In this document: positions 23,530 to 34,319 of the stretch, piece by piece
Layout: each line of letters starts with the position of its first letter
How positions within the stretch are numbered: the first letter of the stretch is position 1
Source of the DNA: Macrostomum hystrix
Lineage: Eukaryota > Platyhelminthes > Macrostomidae
NCBI GenBank assembly: GCA_950097015.1
Contig: CATNEN010000008.1
Coordinates: 620,001 to 684,000, forward strand
DNA: 64,000 nt
Direction: 5' to 3'
Program-made: the position numbers and the translations under genes
Notes under the pieces: generated by a model
What the model was told of the DNA's origin: nothing
What the model saw: only the letters and a program-made list of their open reading frames with translations
Database searches by the model: none

Positions 23530-24086
23530 TCACCAACGAGGAGACAGTCGGTCTGGGGCGACTCCCTTGGTCGACCTGCAGCTTCGTCGGGGCTCCGGTG
23601 TAGCTTCAGCGGTCTGCTGCGGTGGTGCCGCTGCGTCTGGCCGCTGGCTATCAGGTTCCGGGTTCCGGCCGCCTTCGTCAGGGTTCCGGCCGCCGTCGTC
23701 AGGGCTCCGACCGGCATCGTCAGGATCCCGGCCGCCGTCGTCAGTGTTGTCCGTAACTTCCGCCCGGCTTGGACTCGGACACAAACGCAGCTGATCCCGG
23801 TGTGCCAGCACCGGCCTGTCGTCCTTGTCCCGGGTGACCACGGCCGTGTTGTGGCCGGCCTGTACCACAAAGCGGACGGTCTCAGCCGGCATCCCCGGTC
23901 GCGACTGGTAGACGAGCGGCGCATCGGTGTCGAATTGGAGGGTCAGCGGACTTCGCAGCTGTCGCCCCATAAGCGCAGACGGACTGCCACGCCCGTCGCC
24001 CCGCGGAGTGGCCCGGTAGTTAAGCAGCAGCTTGGCGAGGTACGCGTCGAACCTGCCCTGGTGCACGGCGAAGGCCCGCAGCCCCC
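23530..24086 (-). pseudogene. Integrase C-terminal part (third frame)
   Basis: Continues the integrase after a frame change at a five-C run (24082-24086). It reads AVHQGRFDAYLAKLLLNYRA, a typical post-catalytic integrase segment, then a tail with degenerate GGRNPD repeats and a stop at 23530. It is separated from the catalytic core only by the apparent one-base indel. Confidence 0.8.
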
Positions 24087-25398
24087 TTCTTGACGGTCTG
24101 GACCATGCGCTCGGCGCACCCGTTTGACTGCGGATGATACGGCGGCGAGTGCATCGGCGAGCAGCCGATCTTCTTGAGCCACTCGTGCAGCTGCTGGTCA
24201 CGGAACTCCGGAGCATTGTCCGCCACCAAGGTATGCGGCACACCCAGGCGGGAAAAAATCAAGCGGAGCACCTTGATGACCGTCCTCGCGCTCTTGTCGG
24301 CCACAGGCACCGCTTCCGGCCAGCCGGAGAAGGCGTCCACCACAATGAGCAGCAGGCCGAAGCCGGGAACGTGAGCATGGTCCATGTGCACGCGTCTCCA
24401 GGGACCATTTTCCGCCGGCCAGGTGTGGCACGTTCTGGCAGGCATTGGACGGATCTCCGCACATCGCTGGCATTGCTTGACGAAGTTTTCGACGTCCTCG
24501 CAGTGACCCGGCCACCAGGCTTCCAGCTTGAGTCGATTTCTTGTCGCTAGGGCACCGCAGTGCGAGTCGCCGTGAGCCGCTCGCAGCACGTCTTGCCGCA
24601 GCCGGCTAGGCGGGACCACCAGGTCTCTCAGGCAGACGACGCCACTCTCCACTGAGAGCTGCTGGCGGACGGCTTTATACGGTCGCTCCGCTGCCGAGCA
24701 GTTGTTCCACGCATTGCTGCGGATCCTGCGCTTGACGCTGGCGAGCACCGGGTCATTGTCAGTGGCGTCTCTGATCTGCTCCAGCTTGAGCACCTCCGTC
24801 TCTGTCCAGTGAACGAAGCTTTCCTGGCAGTCGTCTCCATCGCCTTCCTCCTTGAATTCAATTCGAGACAGCGCGTCGACATGCGGGATGCAGCTGCCCT
24901 TGATGTACGAGATTTCGTAGTCGAAGGCCGACAGCTGCAAAGCCCAGCGCATGATCCTTGCCGATGTGACCTTTGGAAGCTCCCGAGACGGACTAAAAAT
25001 GAACTCCAATGGTTGATGATCGCACTGGAGCACAAACTTGCTGCCGAGAAGAAAGTGTCTGGCTCTCTGAGTGGCCCACACTACAGCCAGGGCCTCTCGC
25101 TCGATATTCGAGTAATTTCTCTCAGCCGGTGTCAGCCGTCTTGACAGGTACATCACTGGGTGCTCGTCCTGAGAGAGGATTGCTGCTATGGCCTTCTCGC
25201 TGGCGTCAGTAGTCAGAGTTGTGCGCTTTCTTGCATCGAAGATTCGGACCACTGGGGAAGCTGCAAGCGCCTGCTTGAGCTCGTCAAACGCTTTCTGCTG
25301 CCGAGGTCCCCAATGGAACGCGACTTTCTTGCTCCGCAGCTCGGTCAGCGGCTCGGTCTTCTCCGAGTAGGACTTGATGTAGCGCGAGTAGTACACGT
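24020..25398 (-). pseudogene. RT thumb, RNase H and integrase catalytic region (second frame)
   Basis: Begins in the RT connection (YYSRYIKSYSEKTEPL) and continues through RNase H (acidic residues in TTDASEKA, NIEREALAV and LQCDHQPLEF) into integrase: an HHCC zinc finger (HGDSHCG ... CQRC) and the DDE triad (VDAFSGWPE, VADNAPEF, SNGCAERMV). There is no ATG at the start, so expression needs a frame restored from the gag-pol frame. It loses frame at the C5 run at 24082-24086. Confidence 0.9.
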
Positions 25399-25442
25399 CA
25401 TTCCTAGAAACGATTCGAGTTCCTTTTTGCTCGCCGGGTTGC

Positions 25443-27377
25443 TCACGCCGAGGATTTTCTCCACCAGCTTCCGATCAGGGCGCACGCCGTCAGCCGCGAT
25501 GCGGTAGCCAAGGAAACTGATTTCCGTGCTGCGGAAAACGCATTTTTTTCGCTGATCGACATGCCGGCATCAGAAAGCGCTCTCAGCAGGTCCCGGACTT
25601 TGCTGTCCAATTCGTCCGCTGTGGTGGCGCCAACGCACATGTCGTCTTGGTAGATCACCAGGTTGCTGACCGCACCGCCGACCGTTGCCTCCATGGCAGC
25701 CTGGAACTGCGCACTGGCCGTCTTCACCCCGAATGGCATGCGCGTCCATCTGAGCAGGCCTAGGGGCGTGTTGATGGTGAGTATTTCTCTGGAGGCCTCG
25801 TCTAGCTCAATCTGGTTGTAGGCATTTGTTAAGTCTACAATTGCGAAGTGCTTCATACCTGCCAGGGCACTGAAGGTTTGCTCGATGTTGGGCAGTGGGT
25901 AGGCGTCAGAGCAGATCTTCGGGTTCACCCCGACCTTGTAGTCGGAGCAGATTCTCAGGTCTCCGTCGGCCTTGCGCACCACTACAATGGGCGATGCCCA
26001 ACTGCTGCCGCCTGGCGGCACAGGCTCGAGGATCCCGGCGTCGATCATCGTCCGCAGCTTGGCCACCACCAGCGGCTTGAGATGAATTGGGAGCGGCCGG
26101 GCATCGAAGAAGCTGGGCTGAGCATTCTCCCTGAGCAAGACCCGAGCACGGAAACCTTTGAGCTTGCCTAGCGGTTTGCTGCTGCGCTCCACTTGATTGA
26201 CAGTCGCTGTGTCCAGCTTGAAGTCCAGCACATCTGTTCCGATGAGGCCGTGCTCCTTTGTGCACTCAGTGACCGTCACGTCCGCACAGGCGATTTGTCT
26301 CCCGACTTCGATGAGCGCCGTGAAGCATCCTCTAGTTCTGATGACTGTTCCGTCAAATTGTCGCAGTCTCAACTTGGACTTTCGTAGCTTGGGCTCACCG
26401 AGGCTCCTCCAGAAGTTTATCGGAATGATGCTCGCACCGGATCCAGAGTCGAGCTGCATTTTGAACGGCTTGCCTTCAATGAGCACAGTTTTTATGCTGC
26501 CGCTGCCGCTCTCGTTGCCGACAATGGTGTAGATGCCTGCCTGCTCACACTCGCTCGTGTCGATTTCATGGGCATGTGCAACCGACTTGGACTTGGCGCT
26601 GCTCCTGCAGACTGCAGCAAAGTGGTTCCTGCGGTGGCATTTGTTACAAGTCTTCCCGAATGCAGGGCATTTGCCTGGCTGGTGCTGCAGACCACACGAC
26701 CTGCACTGAGCACCGCTATTGCGGTTCCTGTCGATGCTGGCAACTGGTGTCGAACTCTCAGCCGTCTCGGAGCTTCTGCTAGGCTCTCGGGCTTCAGCAG
26801 ATCGGTCGCTTGAGCTGTAGCTCTGGATGAGCTCTAACTGCTGGATGTACTGCATGCACGTGTCCAGAGTCACTGGATTCTCAGAGCTCTGAATGTGCTC
26901 AAGTGTTTTGGTCCGCTGGCTGCGGTCGCATAAGCCGCTGATCAGCAGTGTTTGGATCAAGTCATCCTCGGCTGACTGTTTGCAGCCTTGTTCGTTGAGC
27001 TTGTCAAACTCACAGTGCTTTGCCGCGTCTCTCAAGCGCTCCGCGAACTGCTGGGCCGACTCTGTTGACAGCTGCCGCTGGGACATGAACCTTGTGCGCT
27101 CTGCAATCACCAGTTTCTTTTTGGGCTGGAGTCGCCCGATGATCATTTTCTTGATGTCCTTGAAGGTCATATCCTCAATGTTTTTCGGCTTTGCCATGAT
27201 AGAGACGGATCGGACTGCATTGATTCCTGCTCGAGCAAGGAAGAGGTCTGTCACCTGCTTCTCTTCGTTTGTATCTTGCAGTTTTTTGTGCCTGCACAGT
27301 GCTTCAAAACTTTGCAGCCAGGCCTCAGCCATGGCTGGGTCATTGAGAGGTAATTCACTGGCTGCTTGCGATGCCAT
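25443..27377 (-). CDS. Gag-protease-reverse transcriptase frame of the LTR element
   Basis: One open frame of 644 codons begins with ATG at 27377, directly adjoining the 5' LTR. Residues 1-200 are capsid-like gag; two zinc knuckles span about 225-257 (CRSCGLQHQPGKC and CNKCHRRNHFAAVC); the aspartic protease motif DSGSGAS is at about 310; RT follows from about 430 with VDLTNAYNQIELD near 514 and the catalytic YQDD at 576-579. After residue about 610 the family similarity moves to another frame at a run of seven A/T (25543-25549), and a second apparent one-base loss lies near 25396-25400. These may be mutations, assembly errors or, for the A7 run, a slippery site. Confidence 0.92.
   Translation of the reverse strand: MASQAASELPLNDPAMAEAWLQSFEALCRHKKLQDTNEEKQVTDLFLARAGINAVRSVSIMAKPKNIEDMTFKDIKKMIIGRLQPKKKLVIAERTRFMSQRQLSTESAQQFAERLRDAAKHCEFDKLNEQGCKQSAEDDLIQTLLISGLCDRSQRTKTLEHIQSSENPVTLDTCMQYIQQLELIQSYSSSDRSAEAREPSRSSETAESSTPVASIDRNRNSGAQCRSCGLQHQPGKCPAFGKTCNKCHRRNHFAAVCRSSAKSKSVAHAHEIDTSECEQAGIYTIVGNESGSGSIKTVLIEGKPFKMQLDSGSGASIIPINFWRSLGEPKLRKSKLRLRQFDGTVIRTRGCFTALIEVGRQIACADVTVTECTKEHGLIGTDVLDFKLDTATVNQVERSSKPLGKLKGFRARVLLRENAQPSFFDARPLPIHLKPLVVAKLRTMIDAGILEPVPPGGSSWASPIVVVRKADGDLRICSDYKVGVNPKICSDAYPLPNIEQTFSALAGMKHFAIVDLTNAYNQIELDEASREILTINTPLGLLRWTRMPFGVKTASAQFQAAMEATVGGAVSNLVIYQDDMCVGATTADELDSKVRDLLRALSDAGMSISEKNAFSAARKSVSLATASRLTACALIGSWWRKSSA
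27362..27376 (-). other. Putative primer-binding site overlapping the gag start
   Basis: Immediately after the 5' LTR the minus strand reads A|TGGCATCGCAAGCAGC. TGG is the usual PBS start (complement of tRNA CCA), and here the T and G belong to the gag ATG. The matching tRNA was not identified. Confidence 0.5.
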
Positions 27378-27631
27378 TGTCGTGTCGTGGCTGGCTAGCC
27401 AAACTTGAGCCGCAAATGGGCGAGAGGTTGTTATTTATTATAGTTGGCATTGCACATAGATGTACATGCAGATAAGAGTAAAGCATCAGCTAATAGATTA
27501 GACGGTTAGGCATAAGCGTACATTGACAGACAGAGCTGGCGGGTAGAGAGCAAGCAGTCCTAAACTCAGCGCCAATAACAATTGGGGTGCAGCCCCACAC
27601 TGCGCACTTTAAGTCAAGTCACGATACAACA
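27378..27631 (-). repeat. 5' LTR of the retrotransposon
   Basis: 254 bp, identical as read to the two solo LTRs downstream and carrying GGCGGGTAG. Followed by the GAGAT duplication and then satellite. Confidence 0.95.
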
Positions 27632-28299
27632 GAGATGAAGGACCAGTCTCAGAAATCTAGAATGAGATCAAGGACCAGTCTCAGAATCCAGAATGAGATC
27701 AAGGACCAGTCTCAGAAATCTAGAATGAGATGAAGGACCAGTCTCAGAATCCAGAATGAGATGAAGGACCAGTCACAGAAATCTAGAATGAGATGAAGGA
27801 CCAGTCTCAGAATCCAGAATGAGATGAAGGACCAGTCTCAGAATCCAGAATGAGACGAAGGACCAGTCTCAGAAATCTAGAATGAGATGAAGGACCAGTC
27901 ACAGAAATCTAGAATGAGATGAAGGACCAGTCTCAGAAATCTAGAATGAGATGAAGGACCAGTCACAGAAATCTAGAATGAGATGAAGGACCAGTCTCAG
28001 AAATCTAGAATGAGATGAAGGACCAGTCACAGAAATCTAGAATGAGATGAAGGACCAGTCTCAGAAATCTAGAATGAGATGAAGGACCAGTCACAGAAAT
28101 CTAGAATGAGATGAAGGACCAGTCTCAGAAATCTAGAATGAGATGAAGGACCAGTCTCAGAATCCAGAATGAGATCAAGGACCAGTCACAGAATCCAGAA
28201 TGAGATCAAGGACCAGTCTCAGAATCCAGAATGAGATGAAGGACCAGTCTCAGAATCCAGAATGAGATGAAGGACCAGTCTCAGAATCTAGAATGAGAT

Positions 28300-28553
28300 T
28301 GTCGTGTCGTGGCTGGCTAGCCAAACTTGAGCCGCAAATGGGCGAGAGGTTGTTATTTATTATAGTTGGCATTGCACATAGATGTACATGCAGATAAGAG
28401 TAAAGCATCAGCTAATAGATTAGACGGTTAGGCATAAGCGTACATTGACAGACAGAGCTGGCGGGTAGAGAGCAAGCAGTCCTAAACTCAGCGCCAATAA
28501 CAATTGGGGTGCAGCCCCACACTGCGCACTTTAAGTCAAGTCACGATACAACA
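28300..28553 (-). repeat. Solo LTR 1
   Basis: A complete 254-bp LTR without internal sequence, bordered by GAGAT on both sides exactly like the full element. Being at a 922-bp spacing inside duplicated satellite, it is best read as a segmentally copied LTR and not as an independent insertion. Confidence 0.93.
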
Positions 28554-29221
28554 GAGATGAAGGACCAGTCTCAGAAATCTAGAATGAGATCAAGGACCAG
28601 TCTCAGAATCCAGAATGAGATCAAGGACCAGTCTCAGAAATCTAGAATGAGATGAAGGACCAGTCTCAGAATCCAGAATGAGATGAAGGACCAGTCACAG
28701 AAATCTAGAATGAGATGAAGGACCAGTCTCAGAATCCAGAATGAGATGAAGGACCAGTCTCAGAATCCAGAATGAGACGAAGGACCAGTCTCAGAAATCT
28801 AGAATGAGATGAAGGACCAGTCACAGAAATCTAGAATGAGATGAAGGACCAGTCTCAGAAATCTAGAATGAGATGAAGGACCAGTCACAGAAATCTAGAA
28901 TGAGATGAAGGACCAGTCTCAGAAATCTAGAATGAGATGAAGGACCAGTCACAGAAATCTAGAATGAGATGAAGGACCAGTCTCAGAAATCTAGAATGAG
29001 ATGAAGGACCAGTCACAGAAATCTAGAATGAGATGAAGGACCAGTCTCAGAAATCTAGAATGAGATGAAGGACCAGTCTCAGAATCCAGAATGAGATCAA
29101 GGACCAGTCACAGAATCCAGAATGAGATCAAGGACCAGTCTCAGAATCCAGAATGAGATGAGGGACCAGTCTCAGAATCCAGAATGAGATGAAGGACCAG
29201 TCTCAGAATCTAGAATGAGAT

Positions 29222-29475
29222 TGTCGTGTCGTGGCTGGCTAGCCAAACTTGAGCCGCAAATGGGCGAGAGGTTGTTATTTATTATAGTTGGCATTGCACA
29301 TAGATGTACATGCAGATAAGAGTAAAGCATCAGCTAATAGATTAGACGGTTAGGCATAAGCGTACATTGACAGACAGAGCTGGCGGGTAGAGAGCAAGCA
29401 GTCCTAAACTCAGCGCCAATAACAATTGGGGTGCAGCCCCACACTGCGCACTTTAAGTCAAGTCACGATACAACA
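29222..29475 (-). repeat. Solo LTR 2
   Basis: Third member of the 922-bp series, same sequence and GAGAT borders as solo LTR 1. Confidence 0.93.
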
Positions 29476-30884
29476 GAGATGAAGGACCAGTCTCAGAAAT
29501 CTAGAATGAGATCAAGGACCAGTCTCAGAATCCAGAATGAGATCAAGGACCAGTCTCAGAAATCTAGAATGAGATGAAGGACCAGTCTCAGAATCCAGAA
29601 TGAGATGAAGGACCAGTCACAGAAATCTAGAATGAGATGAAGGACCAGTCTCAGAATCCAGAATGAGATGAAGGACCAGTCTCAGAATCCAGAATGAGAC
29701 GAAGGACCAGTCTCAGAAATCTAGAATGAGATGAAGGACCAGTCACAGAAATCTAGAATGAGATGAAGGACCAGTCTCAGAAATCTAGAATGAGATGAAG
29801 GACCAGTCACAGAAATCTAGAATGAGATGAAGGACCAAGTCTCAGAAATCTAGAATGAGATGAAGGACCAGTCACAGAAATCTAGAATGAGATGAAGGAC
29901 CAGTCTCAGAAATCTAGAATGAGATGAAGGACCAGTCACAGAAATCTAGAATGAGATGAAGGACCAGTCTCAGAAATCTAGAATGAGATGAAGGACCAGT
30001 CTCAGAATCCAGAATGAGATGAAGGACCAGTCTCAGAATCCAGAATGAGATGAAGGACCAGTCTCAGAATCCAGAATGAGATGAAGGACCAGTCTCAGAA
30101 TCCAGAATGAGATGAAGGACCAGTCTCAGAATCTAGAATGAGATGAAGGACCAGTCACAGAATCCAGAATGAGATGAAGGACCAGTCTCAGAAATCTAGA
30201 ATGAGATGAAGGACCAGTCTCAGAAATCTAGAATGAGATCAAGGACCAGTCTCAGAATCCAGAATGAGATGAAGGACCAGTCACAGAAATCTAGAATGAG
30301 ATGAAGGACCAGTCTCAGAATCCAGAATGAGATCAAGGACCAGTCTCAGAATCCAGAATGAGATGAAGGACCAGTCACAGAAATCTAGAATGAGATGAAG
30401 GACCAGTCTCAGAATCCAGAATGAGATGAAGGACCAGTCTCAGAATCCAGAATGAGATGAAGGACCAGTCTCAGAAATCTAGAATGAGATGAAGGACCAG
30501 TCACAGAAATCTAGAATGAGATGAAGGACCAGTCTCAGAATCCAGAATGAGATGAAGGACCAGTCTCAGAATCCAGAATGAGATGAAGGACCAGTCTCAG
30601 AATCTAGAATGAGATGAAGGACCAATCTAAGTATGAGCAAGCTTGTGAGCTGTACATGTCAGTTGCAATTAAAAATGGTGGAAAAAGTGTCGTATCACAC
30701 AGCATGTAACTGGCTAGGCCCTGTTCAATACTTATGTTTACTCAAAGCATTTGCAATCTATATTACTGAGCAGCTGAGCTGAGCATATTACTGAGTACAC
30801 AATCTGTGACAGCAGAAAACAGAGCAAACATTGAAGTCGTCAAAATTAGCATTAAGAGAGCAAATGTACTTCAGCGGCAAAGGA

Positions 30885-32595
30885 GACTGTGATTGCTCCA
30901 GCTGCGATTTTAGTTAGTGCTCAAGCTGCGATTCTAGTTAGTGCTCCAGCTGCGATTCTAGTTAGTGCTCAAGCTGCGATTCTAGTTAGTGCTCAGCTGC
31001 GATTCCTAGTTAGTGCTCAAGCTGCGATTCTAGTTAGTGCTCCAGCTGCGATTCTAGTTAGTGCTCAAGCTGCGATTCTAGTTAGTGCTCAAGCTGCGAT
31101 TCTAGTTAGTGCTCAAGCTGCGATTCTAGTTAGTGCTTCAGCTGCGATTCTAGTTAGTGCTCAAGCTGCGATTCTAGTTAGTGCTTCAGCTGCGATTCTA
31201 GTTAGTGCTCAAGCTGCGATTCTAGTTAGTGCTCAGCTGCGATTCTAGTTAGTGCTTCAGCTGCGATTCTAGTTAGTGCTCCAAGCTGCGATTCTAGTTA
31301 GTGCTTCAAGCTGCGATTCTAGTTAGTGCTCAAGCTGCGATTCTAGTTAGTGCTCAGCTGCGATTCTAGTTAGTGCTCCAGCTGCAGATTCTAGTTAGTG
31401 CTCAAGCTGCGATTCTAGTTAGTGCTCAGCTGCGATTCTAGTTAGTGCTTCAGCTGCGATTCTAGTTAGTGCTCAAGCTGCGATTCTAGTTAGTGCTTCA
31501 GCTGCGATTCTAGTTAGTGCTCAAGCTGCGATTCTAGTTAGTGCTCAAGCTGCGATTCTAGTTAGTGCTCCAGCTGCGATTCTAGTTAGTGCTCAAGCTG
31601 CGATTCTAGTTAGTGCTCCAGCTGCGATTCTAGTTAGTGCTCAGCTGCGATTCTAGTTAGTGCTCAAGCTGCGATTCTAGTTAGTGCTCAAGCTGCGATT
31701 CTAGTTAGTGCTCAAGCTGCGATTCTAGTTAGTGCTCAAAGCTGCGATTCTAGTTAGTGCTCAAGCTGCGATTCTAGTTAGTGCTCAAGCTGCGATTCTA
31801 GTTAGTGCTCAAGCTGCGATTCTAGTTAGTGCTCAAGCTGCGATTCTAGTTAGTGCTCAAGCTGCGATTCTAGTTAGTGCTCAAGCTGCGATTCTAGTTA
31901 GTGCTTCAGCTGCGATTCTAGTTAGTGCTTCAGCTGCGATTCTAGTTAGTGCTCAGCTGCGATTCTAGTTAGTGCTCAAGCTGCGATTCTAGTTAGTGCT
32001 CAGCTGCGATTCTAGTTAGTGCTCAAGCTGCGATTCTAGTTAGTGCTCCAGCTGCGATTCTAGTTAGTGCTCAAGCTGCGATTCTAGTTAGTGCTCCAGC
32101 TGCGATTCTAGTTAGTGCTCAAGCTGCGATTCTAGTTAGTGCTCAAGCTGCGATTCTAGTTAGTGCTCAGCTGCGATTCTAGTTAGTGCTCAAGCTGCGA
32201 TTCTAGTTAGTGCTCAAGCTGCGATTCTAGTTAGTGCTCAAGCTGCGATTCTAGTTAGTGCTCCAGCTGCGATTCTAGTTAGTGCTCAAGCTGCGATTCT
32301 AGTTAGTGCTCAAGCTGCGATTCTAGTTAGTGCTCAAGCTGCGATTCTAGTTAGTGCTCAAGCTGCGATTCTAGTTAGTGCTTCAGCTGCGATTCTAGTT
32401 AGTGCTTCAGCTGCGATTCTAGTTAGTGCTCCAGCTGCGATTCTAGTTAGTGCTCAAGCTGCGATTCTAGTTAGTGCTCCAGCTGCGATTCTAGTTAGTG
32501 CTCCAGCTCAGATTCTAGTTAGTGCTCCAGCTCAGATTCTAGTTAGTGCTTCAGCTGCGATTCTAGTTAGTGCTCCAGCTGCGATTCTGAATTAA
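30885..32595. repeat. 24-bp minisatellite (CTGCGATTCTAGTTAGTGCT)
   Basis: About 70 copies of a 24-bp unit with 23-bp variants (CTCAGC for CTCAAGC). Read on the minus strand it contains AGAATCGCAGCT, the core shared with the ANKRD63 intron array. No gene spans it visibly; it lies downstream of VPS9D1. The 250 bp to its left (30640-30884) are unique and unassigned. Confidence 0.97.
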
Positions 32596-33420
32596 TTGTT
32601 GATAATAATAAAAACACTTCTGCTGCAGCCATTTTATAGATTACTAATTCGTAGTACAATTTTGAAGATGAGGAAATGTATTTTCTTATTTTAAAATATA
32701 TATTTTAATTAATGGAATAATCCCAGGTTATTTGAAATCTCATAGCTTAATACTGCATTTACTATTGCCTGTTATAACTATATAACTGGACGCAAAAATA
32801 GGCTCTGAAGTATATAGCTGAAGAGATAAAAGATATGTAGGGAACAGAGACAAAGTTTGTACCAAAATATATCTTAAATGTTCCTTCCGCGGGTAGCAAA
32901 GCATTAAGCAAACAAAACACGTCTAGATTTGAGGCATATCAGGCGAAAAAGTCTGTGAAACAAAAGTCACAACCAATGAAAATGAAAGCAAAAAATCATT
33001 TTCCCCCGAAGAAGAAATGAAAGGAAATACGGAATCACAAAAGAAGACTCCCTTCCACATTCAACTAAAGCTTGAAGGCATGATACAGACATGATTAGAG
33101 AAGGGGCGAAAATCGATTTATCCTACTAATAGTAGAAGTGCGAAAAGTATCCGTGTACAAAATTTTCTTCAATGATAAAAATAACAATCTTAAAATTAAG
33201 GCCACAATTTTTTACACACGATAGTAAATCAAAATAATGGGTGCCGACAGTCAGAAGTTAGAAAAGTATTTTCTGTACTAAATAAAGAAACACTAACAGC
33301 GAAATAAAATGGAAGAAACGTTACATAACAAGTGGAACACAAAGAAACTAAGAGCGCGAGGTGCTCAAACACAATGTAACAGCAACTTGCAGATGAGAAC
33401 ACACTGGGAAACTGTCTACA
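32596..33420. other. Unassigned AT-rich spacer
   Basis: Unique sequence between two arrays. No coding similarity, RNA gene or mobile-element end was recognised. Confidence 0.5.
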
Positions 33421-34210
33421 GGTGAGACTACATAGTCTAACAGGTGTAAGACCATTCTGTAACTGAGAATACCTGGTCTAACAGGTGTAAGACCATTCTG
33501 TAACTGAGACTACCTGGTCTAACAGGTGTAAGACCATTCTGTAACTGAGAATACCTGGTCTAACAGGTGTAAGACCATTCTGTAACTGAGAATACCTGGT
33601 CTAACAGGTGTAAGACCACTCTGTAACTGAGACTACCTGGTCTAACAGGTGTAAGACCACTCTGTAACTGAGAATACCTGGTCTAACAGGTGTAAGACCA
33701 CTCTGTAACTGAGAATACCTGGTCTAACAGGTGTAAGACCACTCTGTAACTGAGACTACCTGGTCTAACAGGTGTAAGACCACTCTGTAACTGAGACTAC
33801 CTGGTCTAACAGGTGTAAGACCACTCTGTAACTGAGAATACCTGGTCTAACAGGTGTAAGACCACTCTGTAACTGAGACTACCTGGTCTAACAGGTGTAA
33901 GACCACTCTGTAACTGAGACTACCTGGTCTAACAGGTGTAAGACCACTCTGTAACTGAGACTACCTGGTCTAACAGGTGTAAGACCACTCTGTAACTGAG
34001 ACTACCTGGTCTAACAGGTGTAAGTAAGACCATTCTGTAGCTGAGACTACCTAGTCTGTCGTGTCTAACAGGTGTTAAACTACTATGTAACTGAGTCTGT
34101 CGTGTCTAACAGGTCAGGAAGCCTTCTGTTACCAAGCCTGCTGTGTCCAACAGGCGTAAGACAATACTGTTGCTGGGCCTGTCGTGTCTAACAAGTGAGG
34201 AAGCCTTTTG
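33421..34210. repeat. 41-bp minisatellite downstream of VPS9D1
   Basis: About 15 well-conserved copies of a 41-bp unit (GACTACCTGGTCTAACAGGT followed by GTAAGACCACTCTGTAACTGA), then about four degraded copies to 34210 with the CTGTCGTGTCTAACAGG variant. Each unit holds AACAGGTGTAAG on the plus strand, a donor-like word antisense to VPS9D1. Confidence 0.95.
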
Positions 34211-34319
34211 TAACTGAGCATTTTGTGTCCAAGACAATGCGACCTACAATTAATTGGGCAGGTGGACCAGGTACAAATTAAATATACTCTTTTTAAAAAG
34301 CACACTACTCAAAGTAAGC

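Larger units (their letters stand above)
23268..27631 (-). mobile_element. Ty3/gypsy LTR retrotransposon inserted in the minisatellite
   Basis: A 4,364-bp element on the minus strand with 254-bp LTRs at 23268-23521 and 27378-27631, starting TG and ending CA, flanked by the 5-bp duplication GAGAT (23263-23267 and 27632-27636). The two LTRs differ at one position I can see (GGCGGGGAG at the left against GGCGGGTAG at the right), so the insertion is young. Domain order gag, protease, RT, RNase H, integrase identifies Ty3/gypsy; zinc knuckles and compact size suggest a Mag or K02A2.6-type lineage. No envelope frame is present. Three single-base frame disruptions lie in the pol region. Confidence 0.95.
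27632..30635. repeat. 31/32-bp minisatellite, right block, with 922-bp higher-order repeat
   Basis: The satellite resumes after the element. Blocks of 668 bp at 27632-28299, 28554-29221 and the start of 29476-30635 follow the same order of monomer variants, including the marker GAGACGAAGG, and each of the first two ends in the same monomers as the left block. With the intervening 254-bp LTRs this gives an exact 922-bp period (LTR starts at 27378, 28300, 29222). Block 2 has AGATGAGGGACC where block 1 has AGATGAAGGACC; block 3 has an extra A (GGACCAAGTC) and continues into unique variant order after about 30000. Confidence 0.95.

Noticed and set aside
23943-26813. Many overlapping frames opposite the retrotransposon
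   Set aside because: They are shadows of GC-rich pol coding sequence with no similarity of their own.
28300-29475. Independent LTR insertions at two further sites
   Set aside because: Exact 922-bp spacing, identical borders and identical adjacent satellite variants point to segmental duplication.
21541-30635. CRISPR-like array
   Set aside because: Monomers are contiguous without unique spacers and lie in an animal genome; it is an ordinary minisatellite.
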